Shown one piece after another: positions 1 to 8,152 of a stretch of DNA of 15,657 nt. The position numbers and the translations under genes were made by a program. A model generated the notes under the pieces. That model searched no databases. It had not been told where the DNA came from and worked only from the letters and a program-made list of their open reading frames with translations. The DNA is from JALUUH01 sp964636675 (GTDB taxonomy: Bacteria > Pseudomonadota > Gammaproteobacteria > S012-40). Within the stretch, counting starts at the first letter, position 1; the number at the start of each line of letters is the position of its first letter. Location: assembly GCA_964636675.1 (NCBI GenBank), contig CAZWUO010000070.1, positions 1 through 15,657 of the forward strand. The letters run 5' to 3'.

Positions 1-315
1 TGACTTTTGGATATTTAGCATGTCATCCAGTGCTTGTGCCTGGACGAGGGTGCGCGGGAAGCCATCGAGAATAAACCCTTGCTGGGCATCGCTTTCAGCG
101 AGGCGTTCTTTGATTATCCCAAGTACAATGTCATCGGAAACCAAGTTACCACTGTCGATAATTGCTTTGGCTTGTATGCCGAGTGGGGTATTGGCCGCAA
201 CCGCAGCCCGGAGCAGATCGCCGGTTGAAATTTGGGGTATCTGGTATTTTTCAACCAGCATTTTTGCATGTGTTCCCTTGCCTGATCCCGGTGCGCCCAG
301 CAGAATAATTCTCAT
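1..315 (-). CDS. adk: Adenylate kinase, N-terminal part (cut by window edge)
   Basis: Adenylate kinase interconverts ATP + AMP and 2 ADP in the cytoplasm. The first 105 residues are present and the remainder, roughly half of a usual 214-218 residue enzyme, lies outside the window. Translation from the ATG at 315 gives MRIILLGAPGSGKGTHAK, the P-loop (GAPGSGKGT, residues 7-15). It is followed by the AMP-binding STGDLLRAA segment (about 30-38) and the GFILDGFPRT motif (about 80-89), all hallmarks of the family. The residue after GKGT is His where Gln is usual; I attach no functional meaning to this. The nearest Shine-Dalgarno-like bases (GAGGA) lie about 13 bp before the ATG, which is rather far. 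The gene is divergent from ppa, with a 205-bp gap between the two starts. The frame is open to the window edge. Confidence 0.96.
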   Translation of the reverse strand, partial: MRIILLGAPGSGKGTHAKMLVEKYQIPQISTGDLLRAAVAANTPLGIQAKAIIDSGNLVSDDIVLGIIKERLAESDAQQGFILDGFPRTLVQAQALDDMLNIQKS

Positions 316-384
316 TTTGTTTGTGTATCCTCTTATCAGGTTTGATTCAGTATCCAAAAAATCAAAATATTGGTCAGAATACGT

Positions 385-390
385 TATAAT
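385..390 (+). promoter_or_regulatory. Candidate -10 box for ppa
   Basis: A perfect TATAAT sits in the divergent adk-ppa gap, about 130 bp before the ppa start. No good TTGACA-like -35 hexamer lies 16-18 bp upstream (the bases there read tcaaaa), so the promoter is either activator-dependent or misplaced. On the opposite strand the pair CTGACC-17 bp-GATACT (each 4/6) could serve adk but is weak. Confidence 0.4.
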
Positions 391-520
391 AGCGGCCTTT
401 TTTTGAGCGTACAGCCACTCAGTGATGGCCTCTGGATAGGTTTGAGGTTCTAATTGTAATAGTTTAACTGATTTGAGTAGCTACGTTAATGAAATGTTAG
501 CCCTGAGTTAGGAGAAAATA

Positions 521-1048
521 ATGAGTTTAAATAATGTTAGTGCAGGTAAAGATTTACCCAACGATTTTAATGTCGTTATCGAAATTCCAGCATTGAGCGA
601 GCCTGTGAAGTATGAGGTGGATAAAGAGAGCGGTGCGTTGTTTGTCGATCGATTTATGGGTACTGCGATGCATTATCCGTGTAATTATGGATATATTCCG
701 GAGACTTTGATGGATGATGGCGATGCAGCAGATGTCTTGGTGGTAACGCCTATCCCATTAAAACATGCTTCGGTTATTCGCTGTCGTCCGGTTGGAGTCT
801 TGGACATGACCGATGAGTCGGGTCGTGATGTAAAGCTCGTTGCTGTGCCGGTTGGTAAACTAACACCGCTGTATGATCACGTTAAAGAAGCGACCGATTT
901 GCCAGAAATTTTATTAAACCAGATCAAGCATTTTTTTGAGCATTACAAAGATCTGGAAAAAGGTAAATGGGTTAAAGTTGAAAAATGGGGTGACGCTGCT
1001 GAGTCTGCTAGACTGATTGTTGAAGGCGCGCAGGCTTATAAAAAATAA
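521..1048 (+). CDS. ppa: Inorganic pyrophosphatase, family I
   Basis: Soluble Mg-dependent pyrophosphatase that hydrolyses PPi to two phosphates, pulling biosynthetic reactions forward in the cytoplasm. The 175-residue length matches the bacterial family I hexameric enzymes. The active-site residues known from the E. coli enzyme are present at a constant offset of +1: E21, K30, E32, R44, Y56, the D66-D68-D71 cluster in DDGDAADVLV, D98, D103, K105 and Y142-K143. The ATG is preceded by TAGGAGAAAATA, a strong ribosome binding site at good spacing, which fixes the start. It is transcribed alone: adk is divergent upstream and the next gene downstream is convergent. Nothing is truncated or unusual. 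Confidence 0.98.
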   Translation: MSLNNVSAGKDLPNDFNVVIEIPALSEPVKYEVDKESGALFVDRFMGTAMHYPCNYGYIPETLMDDGDAADVLVVTPIPLKHASVIRCRPVGVLDMTDESGRDVKLVAVPVGKLTPLYDHVKEATDLPEILLNQIKHFFEHYKDLEKGKWVKVEKWGDAAESARLIVEGAQAYKK

Positions 1049-1148
1049 TTTTTTTTAGGCTTGTTCATCGTGCAGGATTACAGGCGTTATTGGTGTTGCG
1101 GATACTTTTGGGAAATTAATCAGAGTCCCTAGGATAATTGTTTGCTCG

Positions 1149-1168
1149 TGAGCTGCGTGCTTAGCTCA
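1149..1168. terminator. Weak hairpin between convergent genes
   Basis: TGAGCT (1149-1154) and AGCTCA (1163-1168) form a 6-bp perfect inverted repeat with an 8-nt loop, midway in the 141-bp convergent gap between ppa and the giant surface-protein gene. Neither side has a clean run of T, so a bidirectional terminator role is only a guess from position. Confidence 0.25.
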
Positions 1169-1189
1169 TTCGGAATAATTTGTGGTTTC

Positions 1190-4100
1190 CTATTGAATTG
1201 ATTTCCCGTAGTCAATCGTTAACAATAAAAATTTAGCAGATGTATCCGTTGTCTGTTGTCCTGACACCATGAGTCTGTAATTTGCATCGATGAGAATGCT
1301 ATTACCACGTTCATCTTCGGTTTGATCTATCAAGTTTTCACTGATTAGTTTTCCGTCATCGTCGAGGCTAATGATGAGCACGTCTCTATCCTTGTCATTA
1401 AAGCCATAACCAACGGTGTAAATGATATTGTCGAAGTCAATAACAATATCACGCATGCCTCCCGCTGAATATTCTTGATACGTGCTGACCCATTGTTGGG
1501 TGAGATCATTATTATATTTCTGTAAATGCCAACCCGCATTGCTGCTGTTGTCCCCACCGACGATAATATCTCCGTCTTCAGTGTGGTCGATGGCCTTTAC
1601 GGTTCCTTCTGGAATGTTTATCGTATCGCCGACTAATTGGCCATTGTTGGTCTTTCTTTTATGCAACCATCCCGTTCTTAGCGAATTTCCTACCGCACCC
1701 CCGGTCACTAGCTCGCAGCTCGATGCTTCTTCTGCACAGGGAAGTAGGCTTAGGTCATAAGCAGTATCGTTGGTGCTTGTTGCATAAGATTGTTGCCATA
1801 GTTGATTTCCGCTGTGATCAAGTTTCAATATCAGCGCATCAAAATTATTTTGTGCATACGCCTCTCCCACCAAATAAATGCCGGATGAGTCTGCTGCTAT
1901 TTTGTAAAATGTATTGGCAAGTTCTTGGGGGTAGTTTTTTTCCCAAAGCAGCGTGCCTAGGCTATTGTATTTAACAATCAGGCCTTGGTAGGTAGTATCT
2001 GATAACTGATACCCCGCCACATAAACTGATTGATCGGGTGCAATAGCGATTGAGTAAACATAATTGTGAGTTGCTGATTCAAATGTTTGATGCCATTCGA
2101 GTATGCCGTCCGGCATGTATTTTAAAATCTGTATTGCATAGTAGTTATTGGTGTAAGCATGCCCAATCACATAATGGTTTCCAAAAGCATCGGTAGCCAT
2201 GCCGGTACTGGCTTCGTCTAAATAAGACTCTCCGGGGCTACTGGTTGATAGATCCGGTATTTCAGTGCGTCGAGCAACCGTTATTTTTGACGGAAGTCCG
2301 GCAGCTGTCGCTTTAATGGCGATGGTATGTGGTTTTTGTATGGCAATATTGGGATTATTCGAATCATAAACGAGTAACTGGAATGAGTAGTCGCCGATTA
2401 TTTCAGGTTCTCCGGAGATTTTACATTGTTCTAATATCAATCCGGGTGGCAATGCTCCCGCGGTGATAGCGCAATCGTAAGGGTTGTTACCACCACTCAC
2501 GAGTATGGGGACTGCGTATCCGATGTTAACTTTTCCAGCGGGCAATAATTCAGGCGTGTTACTCATCAAGCCTTGGTCGAAAACAGTCAGCGTCAGCGCG
2601 GCGCTTACGCTTGTTCCGCGGCTATCGGTAACGGTGGTTGCAAACAAAAAGTCACCGGTTTGGCGAGGTTTTCCCGTTAACATACCGGTATCTCTCAGGG
2701 TTAAGCCCTCGGGTAATCCGCTTACCGTGTGCCACTGATAAGGTGGGATACCGCCAAATGCAGAAAATTGATGAACATAAGTGACATCTTTAATTCCTAG
2801 GGTTAACTCAGCAGGAATTATGATGAGATCTTCAGGCAATACCCTCAGTGTATAGCGTAATGTTTTTGTTGCTGGGTTTGCTTCAGCGTTGTCGGATATC
2901 GTTACTGAAAATTCGAAATCACCATAACTTGACGGGGTTCCTGTGATCATATTGCCTTGCAGGGTTAGCCCCGGAATGGAGCCAAGCCAAGTGAAAGCAT
3001 AGGGTTCAATGCCACCACTGACTTGAATTTCTTGGGTATAAGGTAGGCCAATCTGTGGGCTGCTAATGGTTTCAGATGCGTCAAATGATCCCGCGTTAGG
3101 AAATACGGCAATGTCATTATCTATAATGTTGATCGTCAAGCTGAAGGGCTTACCGAGTGTCGCATCCTCACTCGTTAATAAAAGCAGAATCGTTTCATCG
3201 GGTTCATCTATTTCATCATTAATAATGGATAATGTAATCGTTTGCGCTGCGGAGTCGCCATGCTCCCAAGAAATTTCGGTCGTTGATAAAGTGAAGTCTT
3301 GTTCATCAATTGCGGTTCCTGCTATGTCGATGCTGGCGTTGATGGCTTCGTCAGAGCCTCCCTCACGCGTAATTAATAGATCAAAGGATTCTGCGTTTTC
3401 ATTAATGGTATGTTCTGCCAGTTCGAATTGGATGTTGCCTGAAGCGGCATTTATCACATTAATAGTGAATATTTTTTGCAGCGACATTCCGCCGCTGTCA
3501 GTGACTTGAACATTGAGTGAGTAACTATCGTTGGACTCAAAATCCAAGCGGGAGGAATCAGCGACGATTAATTGATTCGCCGCGATCTCAAACGGAGTCC
3601 CTGAGCTTATTAACGTGTAAATGTGTGTATCACTATCGTTGGCATCCGGGTCGGTAGAAGAAAAGAACCCAATAGTCGTGTCATTTATCGCATTTTCAGA
3701 GACTGAGTTGTTGCTTAAGCGTAAGTTACTCGGTGCTTCGTTGGAATCAGTGACGGTAATCGTGAATATTTCTTGAGTGAAAAGTTTGCCGGTATCCGTT
3801 GCTTTAATTTCTAAGGCATATTGTGCAATGGTTTCAAAATCCAATAAGTTTGTATTGCTTACTTTAAGCGCGTCGCCCACAATCTCGAAAGGTGTATTTT
3901 GGGTTAATAACTCAAAAGTGTGGGTATCGCCTTGATCAGGATCATTGGCGCTCAGTGTTCCAATGACGGTTTGATTTGTCGCATTTTCCGGAATTTGTTG
4001 GCCCAATAATTCGATGACAGTAGGCGCTTCGTTCTCCGGTAGTACGAAAATATCAAAAGTATAGGTAAGGCGTTGTCCGATTTGATTTGTTGCCGTTACG

Positions 4101-5446
4101 CTGATCGCATGCGTATTAGTCGTTTCGTAATCGATTAAATTGCTGTCTGCAACGAGTATTTGCGCTGAATTTTCGGTGCTGAGTTTAAACGCAGGGGATG
4201 ATCCGGTCGCCAATTGGTAGCTTAATTCAGCAGGAGCTGAGGGCAGTATTGTGGCGACTAAGGCGTTATTTAGAACAAGCTCTGAAACAGAATTTTGATC
4301 AAGTGAAAAATCAATAATTGAGTAGTTAATCATAGCTTGGATTTCTCGATTGGTATTTGTTATCCAGTAGCTAACGGTATCTGAGCCAATAAAATCGTGC
4401 TCTGGGCTATATGCCAAAGAGGTAAGGCCGGCATTTTCACTCAGCGATAAATTGAAATTATTGCTAGAAGTAATATCAGAAATAATGAGTGGACCGCTAT
4501 CCAGTAACACATTGTCGGATGTGCCAATGAACAGAGCGCGGTATTCGGTAAATGTAATAGTCGCATTGTCAGAAAAAAAAGGCGTTTGTGATATGCCTCC
4601 GTGTATATTTCTGCTAGGCCCTAGCTCATGAGTGCCACTTAGAAATGAAAGTATCTCGCCGTTATATTCGCCGATATCAAAAATACCGCTATGATTTCCA
4701 TCGCCATGTAAGGCTAGGCCGGCTTCTTCATATGTACGGATGCTGCTTAGTTTTACGAGATTATTATTATGAAATATTGTATAGATTTCGAGTATCGGCG
4801 TAGTATCAGCGGTTGTGATGTCTTGGACAATGCCGTTATTGACGAATAAGCCTTCACCGAACATGACACTACACATGATGCATAAGTGTTCGCCATGAAT
4901 ATGTGTATTGGTATCGTTCGAATATTCAAAAACACCGCTTGCAGAATTCGTTAATACCGTTTGACTCTCTAGAATAAAAGAACCACCTTTAAAGTACAGG
5001 GTTCCATTATTTATGAGTTCATGATTGTCTACTAACATGCCAAAGTAGGGGCCTAGAAACAGCATTGAACTCGTTCCATTTAATAGGGTTTTGCCACTTC
5101 CTGACAATGTTCCACCGCTCCAGTCAAATGACTGGGTTATGGTTAGTGAGTTTTGTATTTGCAAGGTTGCTTCGGTGAGCTGCAGACTTGCGATAACAAC
5201 ATCATCATTAATGATGATGGATTGAGTGTTATCCACTAAAATGAATACATCATCATTGGGTTGGGGAACGCCGTTCGACCAATTATCGGGGGCATTCCAG
5301 TTTTGCGTGGCCGCAAGCCCTGTCCATGAAACTTCCGCCGCAAGGCTTGCTGTAGCGATGACGGCAGCACTAATGAATACCATTAAACGAAGTAGCAAAT
5401 TCTTCGTCGCTGTGTTGTTATCAATGGCGTATTTTATTTGTGTCAT
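1190..5446 (-). CDS. Large exported multidomain protein: cadherin-like, Calx-beta, Ig-like, beta-propeller
   Basis: A 1418-residue predicted exported protein. Residues 1-36 look like a signal peptide (KNLLLR, then a hydrophobic run ending ATASLA). There is no lipobox Cys. Visible regions in order: a beta-rich segment (38-340) with the WTG/NWS start seen in repeat-rich secreted proteins; cadherin-like repeats at about 380-470, 476-568 and 572-667, with PENA/SENA, NDPDQGD/TDPDAND and LDFE motifs typical of calcium-bridged repeats; a Calx-beta domain (about 670-778, ending IIDND); three putative-Ig (He_PIG-like) domains (about 795-870, 880-956, 965-1046) with SGGIEPY and GLT..TG.P signatures; and a C-terminal propeller of seven 40-50 residue repeats (about 1082-1413). 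It ends without a membrane anchor, LPXTG or PEP-CTERM tail. It is the last gene of a three-gene unit and lies 12 bp after the FecR gene. The ATG has no clear Shine-Dalgarno, so coupled translation is likely. Likely role: calcium-stabilised adhesion or a cell-surface/extracellular scaffold. The function is inferred from domains only. Confidence 0.85.
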   Translation of the reverse strand: MTQIKYAIDNNTATKNLLLRLMVFISAAVIATASLAAEVSWTGLAATQNWNAPDNWSNGVPQPNDDVFILVDNTQSIIINDDVVIASLQLTEATLQIQNSLTITQSFDWSGGTLSGSGKTLLNGTSSMLFLGPYFGMLVDNHELINNGTLYFKGGSFILESQTVLTNSASGVFEYSNDTNTHIHGEHLCIMCSVMFGEGLFVNNGIVQDITTADTTPILEIYTIFHNNNLVKLSSIRTYEEAGLALHGDGNHSGIFDIGEYNGEILSFLSGTHELGPSRNIHGGISQTPFFSDNATITFTEYRALFIGTSDNVLLDSGPLIISDITSSNNFNLSLSENAGLTSLAYSPEHDFIGSDTVSYWITNTNREIQAMINYSIIDFSLDQNSVSELVLNNALVATILPSAPAELSYQLATGSSPAFKLSTENSAQILVADSNLIDYETTNTHAISVTATNQIGQRLTYTFDIFVLPENEAPTVIELLGQQIPENATNQTVIGTLSANDPDQGDTHTFELLTQNTPFEIVGDALKVSNTNLLDFETIAQYALEIKATDTGKLFTQEIFTITVTDSNEAPSNLRLSNNSVSENAINDTTIGFFSSTDPDANDSDTHIYTLISSGTPFEIAANQLIVADSSRLDFESNDSYSLNVQVTDSGGMSLQKIFTINVINAASGNIQFELAEHTINENAESFDLLITREGGSDEAINASIDIAGTAIDEQDFTLSTTEISWEHGDSAAQTITLSIINDEIDEPDETILLLLTSEDATLGKPFSLTINIIDNDIAVFPNAGSFDASETISSPQIGLPYTQEIQVSGGIEPYAFTWLGSIPGLTLQGNMITGTPSSYGDFEFSVTISDNAEANPATKTLRYTLRVLPEDLIIIPAELTLGIKDVTYVHQFSAFGGIPPYQWHTVSGLPEGLTLRDTGMLTGKPRQTGDFLFATTVTDSRGTSVSAALTLTVFDQGLMSNTPELLPAGKVNIGYAVPILVSGGNNPYDCAITAGALPPGLILEQCKISGEPEIIGDYSFQLLVYDSNNPNIAIQKPHTIAIKATAAGLPSKITVARRTEIPDLSTSSPGESYLDEASTGMATDAFGNHYVIGHAYTNNYYAIQILKYMPDGILEWHQTFESATHNYVYSIAIAPDQSVYVAGYQLSDTTYQGLIVKYNSLGTLLWEKNYPQELANTFYKIAADSSGIYLVGEAYAQNNFDALILKLDHSGNQLWQQSYATSTNDTAYDLSLLPCAEEASSCELVTGGAVGNSLRTGWLHKRKTNNGQLVGDTINIPEGTVKAIDHTEDGDIIVGGDNSSNAGWHLQKYNNDLTQQWVSTYQEYSAGGMRDIVIDFDNIIYTVGYGFNDKDRDVLIISLDDDGKLISENLIDQTEDERGNSILIDANYRLMVSGQQTTDTSAKFLLLTIDYGKSIQ

Positions 5447-5458
5447 TATTGCTATCGA

Positions 5459-6235
5459 TTACGGTAAATTAGGACTGGGTGGTAATGGAATAGTGACATT
5501 TTTCTGTGGCGCAAGTGTGCTTGGGTCTTGGTTTTGCATTCCTGAAGCAATCATGTCTTGCATGCCGCCGCTGTTAATATCCGTGTTAATAATATTTTTT
5601 TCGTTCGAGGTATCACTTTTACGCGTAGTCTGTGTTGTAGGGCTTTGTTTACCGCTGGCTAGGTTTATGACGACCGGAGGTGATGCCGGGCGTATGAGCG
5701 CAGATTCGCCAGCACGTAATAACTGAATGAGTGTTATCCCTGGTTCAAGGCTTTGAAACGATACCAGTCCTTTATGCACCAATACCTGTGTTCCATATGC
5801 TGATGAGTGCATTTCGTAGTCTGTTCCTTGAACCCCAGCTATTGCCGTGCGGGATCGAGTTTTAAATGATTCTTTCCTTTTGGAAAAGGTATCCGTGACA
5901 AATGCGCGAATTTTCCCGCGGGTAATGCTGAATAACGCATTAGCTTGTTCACCGATAACATAATCTTCAACAATCATTCGTGTACGTTGGGCTAAAGTGA
6001 TTTTGCTGCCATCGTGGAAAGTGATTTCGAGTCGAGAATGACGTTTAGTCCTAATAATATCGTGTTTTTCTATTAAATCTCCAGCGCTAAGGTTTTGGCT
6101 TGCCTTTCCCTGACGAGAATAATCTGCTTTACCAAATAGAGCGGTCACTTTGCCGACTGTTTCTGCATAAGCGGATGTGCAATACAAAGTCAATAAAAGA
6201 CCTAATAAAGGATAAGCCTTTTTTATTATTTTCAT
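5459..6235 (-). CDS. Exported FecR-domain protein
   Basis: A 258-residue predicted periplasmic protein. The N-terminus has a signal peptide (MKIIKK, hydrophobic LLGLLLTLY, then SAYA with cleavage before Glu25). A FecR-type domain covers about residues 55-165. Its typical pieces are the IIRT..HSRLEITFHDGS..TL strand pattern, the RGKIRAFV segment, TRSRTAIAGVQGTDYEM and VLVHKGLVSF. The last 80 residues are Ser/Thr/Gln-rich, end in a Pro-rich stretch and look disordered. Unlike the classical FecR anti-sigma regulator there is no N-terminal cytoplasmic region or internal transmembrane segment, and no sigma factor gene adjoins. A FecI-type signalling role is therefore unlikely. Its ATG overlaps the TGA of the upstream TPR-barrel gene (ATGA) and has no Shine-Dalgarno, which argues for translational coupling. 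It probably acts in the periplasm with the barrel protein, perhaps as a glycan- or cargo-binding adaptor (inference). Confidence 0.85.
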   Translation of the reverse strand: MKIIKKAYPLLGLLLTLYCTSAYAETVGKVTALFGKADYSRQGKASQNLSAGDLIEKHDIIRTKRHSRLEITFHDGSKITLAQRTRMIVEDYVIGEQANALFSITRGKIRAFVTDTFSKRKESFKTRSRTAIAGVQGTDYEMHSSAYGTQVLVHKGLVSFQSLEPGITLIQLLRAGESALIRPASPPVVINLASGKQSPTTQTTRKSDTSNEKNIINTDINSGGMQDMIASGMQNQDPSTLAPQKNVTIPLPPSPNLP

Positions 6236-7746
6236 CTTATGTGCCAGTAAGTGCCGGCGGATATGATCTGCCGTGTATTATCGTAGAATGCGATATTAGA
6301 GATATTGCTTACATAAGCAGCTTGTGCAAATATAGCCCAATTTTTCCATAGTTTTAGCTCTAGTTTAGCGGATATCAAGTGAGCATTGTCTTGTTTTCTT
6401 ACCAGTTCAGAATGATGTATGTTTTTATAGGCTCTGGCGAGGTATTGATAGCTAATATTGGCTGAAATGTCCCGCCAAACGATATATTGTAGTTGGCTTA
6501 ATATGTTGGTCTCGGAGTTATCCCAATTACTGCCCTGTGTATTATTATCGCCATATTGTGCAAGTACTCTGATAGCGCCTTTTTGATCATTGAAAGGTAT
6601 TAACGCGAGAAAGCCCGCGCCGATGAAGCGTCCGCTGCGATCTTCTTGCGGAATGCTGGGTGCGTCGAGTGTGGTCACTTGATAGTTAAGATAGGGGTGT
6701 AGATTGATCTTATTATCAAAAGAGTAAGTGATACCCGGAACGATACCTATATTGCGTTCATTATTATTTTGCTGGCGCAAGGCATAGCGTAATTCCACCG
6801 GTAAACGCAGGCTCCAATTGTTTTTGGAATAGGTGGGACTGGATACCATCGAAAAGCGAGTTTCGTCATAGCGGCGTAAAGCGGGGTGGAGGCTTTGATA
6901 AAAATGCGCTTCAGAGTGTAAGCGCCAATTTTTTGGTAGATTTTTTTTAAACAAAGCGTCTGCGGTAAATGTATTCCGAAAATCACGTTTTCCACTACCA
7001 GGGCTGCTGATATTGATAGAATTGTCGTCGGGTTGTAGTGTGACATTGTTGTCGTATTCGACACGATAGCCCAATTGAGCAATCAGTCGGGGTTTTTCAA
7101 GGGCATTGATTTGTTGCAAGCTATAGCGTAATTGGCCAGATTCGAATCTGTTGGGGTATGATTTAAGTGTTTGGGAAATAAGGTTTTTAGCTTTTTCTAA
7201 CTCTTGAGTTTGCACATAAATCTGAGATATTTTGAAGTTCACTATAGGGGCGAGCGAGGCGTCTTGTTCCTTGGCTTGGGTATAAAGGTAAATTGCGTCT
7301 TTGTGGCGGTTTTCAGCTAAGCGCAATTCAGCTTTAAGCCGCTTTTTTTGTGCTTGATCGGAGAAGTGGCTTGCTTTAGTTTGCCTGAGTAATGCTCTAA
7401 CGACTTCGAGGTCTGATCGTGCCAGGTATATTTCGATTAAGGCCAAACCGCTTTGGGTTTTGAGATGCTGGTTAATATTACTTGTTTTGCGGGATTTTTC
7501 CAGGAGGGGAAGGGCGGTGTCGAAGTTTTGCATCTTGAAATAACTAAGTCCAAGCAACGCGTTATCATCCGCAGTTCGCGTTGCAGCCGTGGTGGTCGAC
7601 AGCAATATGTCGACGGATTCTTCATAATTATCTGCACGATACTCAGCCATGGCTGAGCGCAGGTCATTTGTTTGGGCGGCCACATATTGGGGTGATGCAT
7701 TAAATGTGATAGCAGATACCACCCATAAAATTGCAAATTTGCTCAT
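6232..7746 (-). CDS. TPR-containing outer-membrane beta-barrel protein
   Basis: A 504-residue predicted outer-membrane protein. A signal peptide (about 1-24, ending VAA) precedes TPR-like helical repeats at about 27-215, seen as repeated A..Y/A..L patterns such as AMAEYRADNYEESVDILL and LGLSYFKMQNFDTALPLL. From about 220 the sequence switches to alternating amphipathic strands rich in Tyr/Trp/Asn (for example LIAQLGYRVEYDNNVTLQ), typical of a beta-barrel. This periplasmic-TPR plus barrel layout and length resemble Slam/DUF560 (type XI secretion) proteins and a wider group of TPR-barrel proteins; I cannot choose between them by eye. The final residues are YWHIR, not the usual terminal Phe/Trp. 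GAGG lies 4 bp before the ATG. It is the first gene of the three-gene unit, followed by the FecR-domain protein (4-bp overlap) and the giant exported protein, suggesting a role in their secretion or surface anchoring. Confidence 0.85.
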   Translation of the reverse strand: MSKFAILWVVSAITFNASPQYVAAQTNDLRSAMAEYRADNYEESVDILLSTTTAATRTADDNALLGLSYFKMQNFDTALPLLEKSRKTSNINQHLKTQSGLALIEIYLARSDLEVVRALLRQTKASHFSDQAQKKRLKAELRLAENRHKDAIYLYTQAKEQDASLAPIVNFKISQIYVQTQELEKAKNLISQTLKSYPNRFESGQLRYSLQQINALEKPRLIAQLGYRVEYDNNVTLQPDDNSINISSPGSGKRDFRNTFTADALFKKNLPKNWRLHSEAHFYQSLHPALRRYDETRFSMVSSPTYSKNNWSLRLPVELRYALRQQNNNERNIGIVPGITYSFDNKINLHPYLNYQVTTLDAPSIPQEDRSGRFIGAGFLALIPFNDQKGAIRVLAQYGDNNTQGSNWDNSETNILSQLQYIVWRDISANISYQYLARAYKNIHHSELVRKQDNAHLISAKLELKLWKNWAIFAQAAYVSNISNIAFYDNTRQIISAGTYWHIR

Positions 7747-7823
7747 CTAACCTCTATTTTCCCAAATATCCCCAAAGAATGATTATTTATTGATGGGGCG
7801 GTTCTTTTTATATTAGGTTATTC

Positions 7824-7848
7824 TATGATAATTTGCATGGATATCATA
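7824..7848. repeat. Inverted repeat, possible operator of the TPR-barrel unit
   Basis: TATGATA (7824-7830) and TATCATA (7842-7848) are perfect reverse complements separated by 11 bp, so the arm centres are 18 bp apart, a spacing compatible with a dimeric regulator. The repeat lies about 80-100 bp upstream of the TPR-barrel start codon. The AT-rich arms mean chance is a real alternative. Confidence 0.3.
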
Positions 7849-7867
7849 ATAAATTACCAATAAGTAG

Positions 7868-7897
7868 ATGATGATTACTGAACACCACTTATGTCAA
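7868..7897 (-). promoter_or_regulatory. Candidate promoter for the TPR-barrel/FecR/giant-protein unit
   Basis: On the minus strand a perfect TTGACA (7892-7897) is followed after 18 bp by CATCAT (7868-7873, 4/6 to TATAAT). This predicts a leader of about 115 nt before the ATG at 7746. The -35 is good and the -10 mediocre. Confidence 0.35.
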
Positions 7898-8134
7898 CAA
7901 AAAATGATTTGGGAATACAGCAGAATGTTAGCAGAGTTGATTGAGGCTTTACCCATAGCGCTTAGGATTTAAGTGTAAATATGCGTCACATTTATTTCAT
8001 GGCACCAAAAGTAGGCGCTCTTAGGCGAGTCAAAATGATGACTAGGCCATGGCCGTAGATAGAACAATGCAGGAGCAATTGTCGAGTAATAGTCATTCTA
8101 TTGTGAGGGATTTAACACAGCCATGGAATAAAGG

Positions 8135-8152
8135 AGGCGTGCAGTGACACCT
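8135..8152 (-). terminator. Weak terminator-like hairpin after the small membrane-protein gene
   Basis: Read on the minus strand, AGGTGT and ACGCCT pair (5 Watson-Crick pairs plus one T-G) around a 6-nt loop, followed by CCTTTATT. It starts 5 bp after the TAA of the small membrane-protein gene. The stem is short and the T-tract broken, so confidence is low. Confidence 0.3.

Noticed and set aside
20..406. Plus-strand open frame across the adk start
   Set aside because: It is antisense to adk, whose P-loop and motifs are unmistakable, and its composition is not protein-like.
1040..1056. A-run, stop codon and T-run at the end of ppa, resembling a terminator
   Set aside because: The possible stem is only A-T pairs overlapping the stop codon, with no GC stem, so it is unlikely to terminate transcription.
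3066..3509. Plus-strand frame of 147 codons inside the giant gene
   Set aside because: It lies opposite the Calx-beta and cadherin-like coding sequence. It has no recognisable domain and is explained by the coding bias of the other strand.
5200..5219. Perfect 20-bp palindrome inside the giant gene
   Set aside because: It arises from repeated ATC/GAT codons encoding I-I-I-N-D-D in a strand of the N-terminal domain. A chance product of codon use is the simplest reading.
5226..5726. Plus-strand frame across the start of the giant gene and the end of the FecR gene
   Set aside because: It is antisense to two well-supported exported proteins and has no ribosome binding site or domain.
8049..8147. 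32-codon plus-strand frame in the 411-bp gap
   Set aside because: There is no convincing ribosome binding site before the ATG, no recognisable similarity, and the length is within chance.
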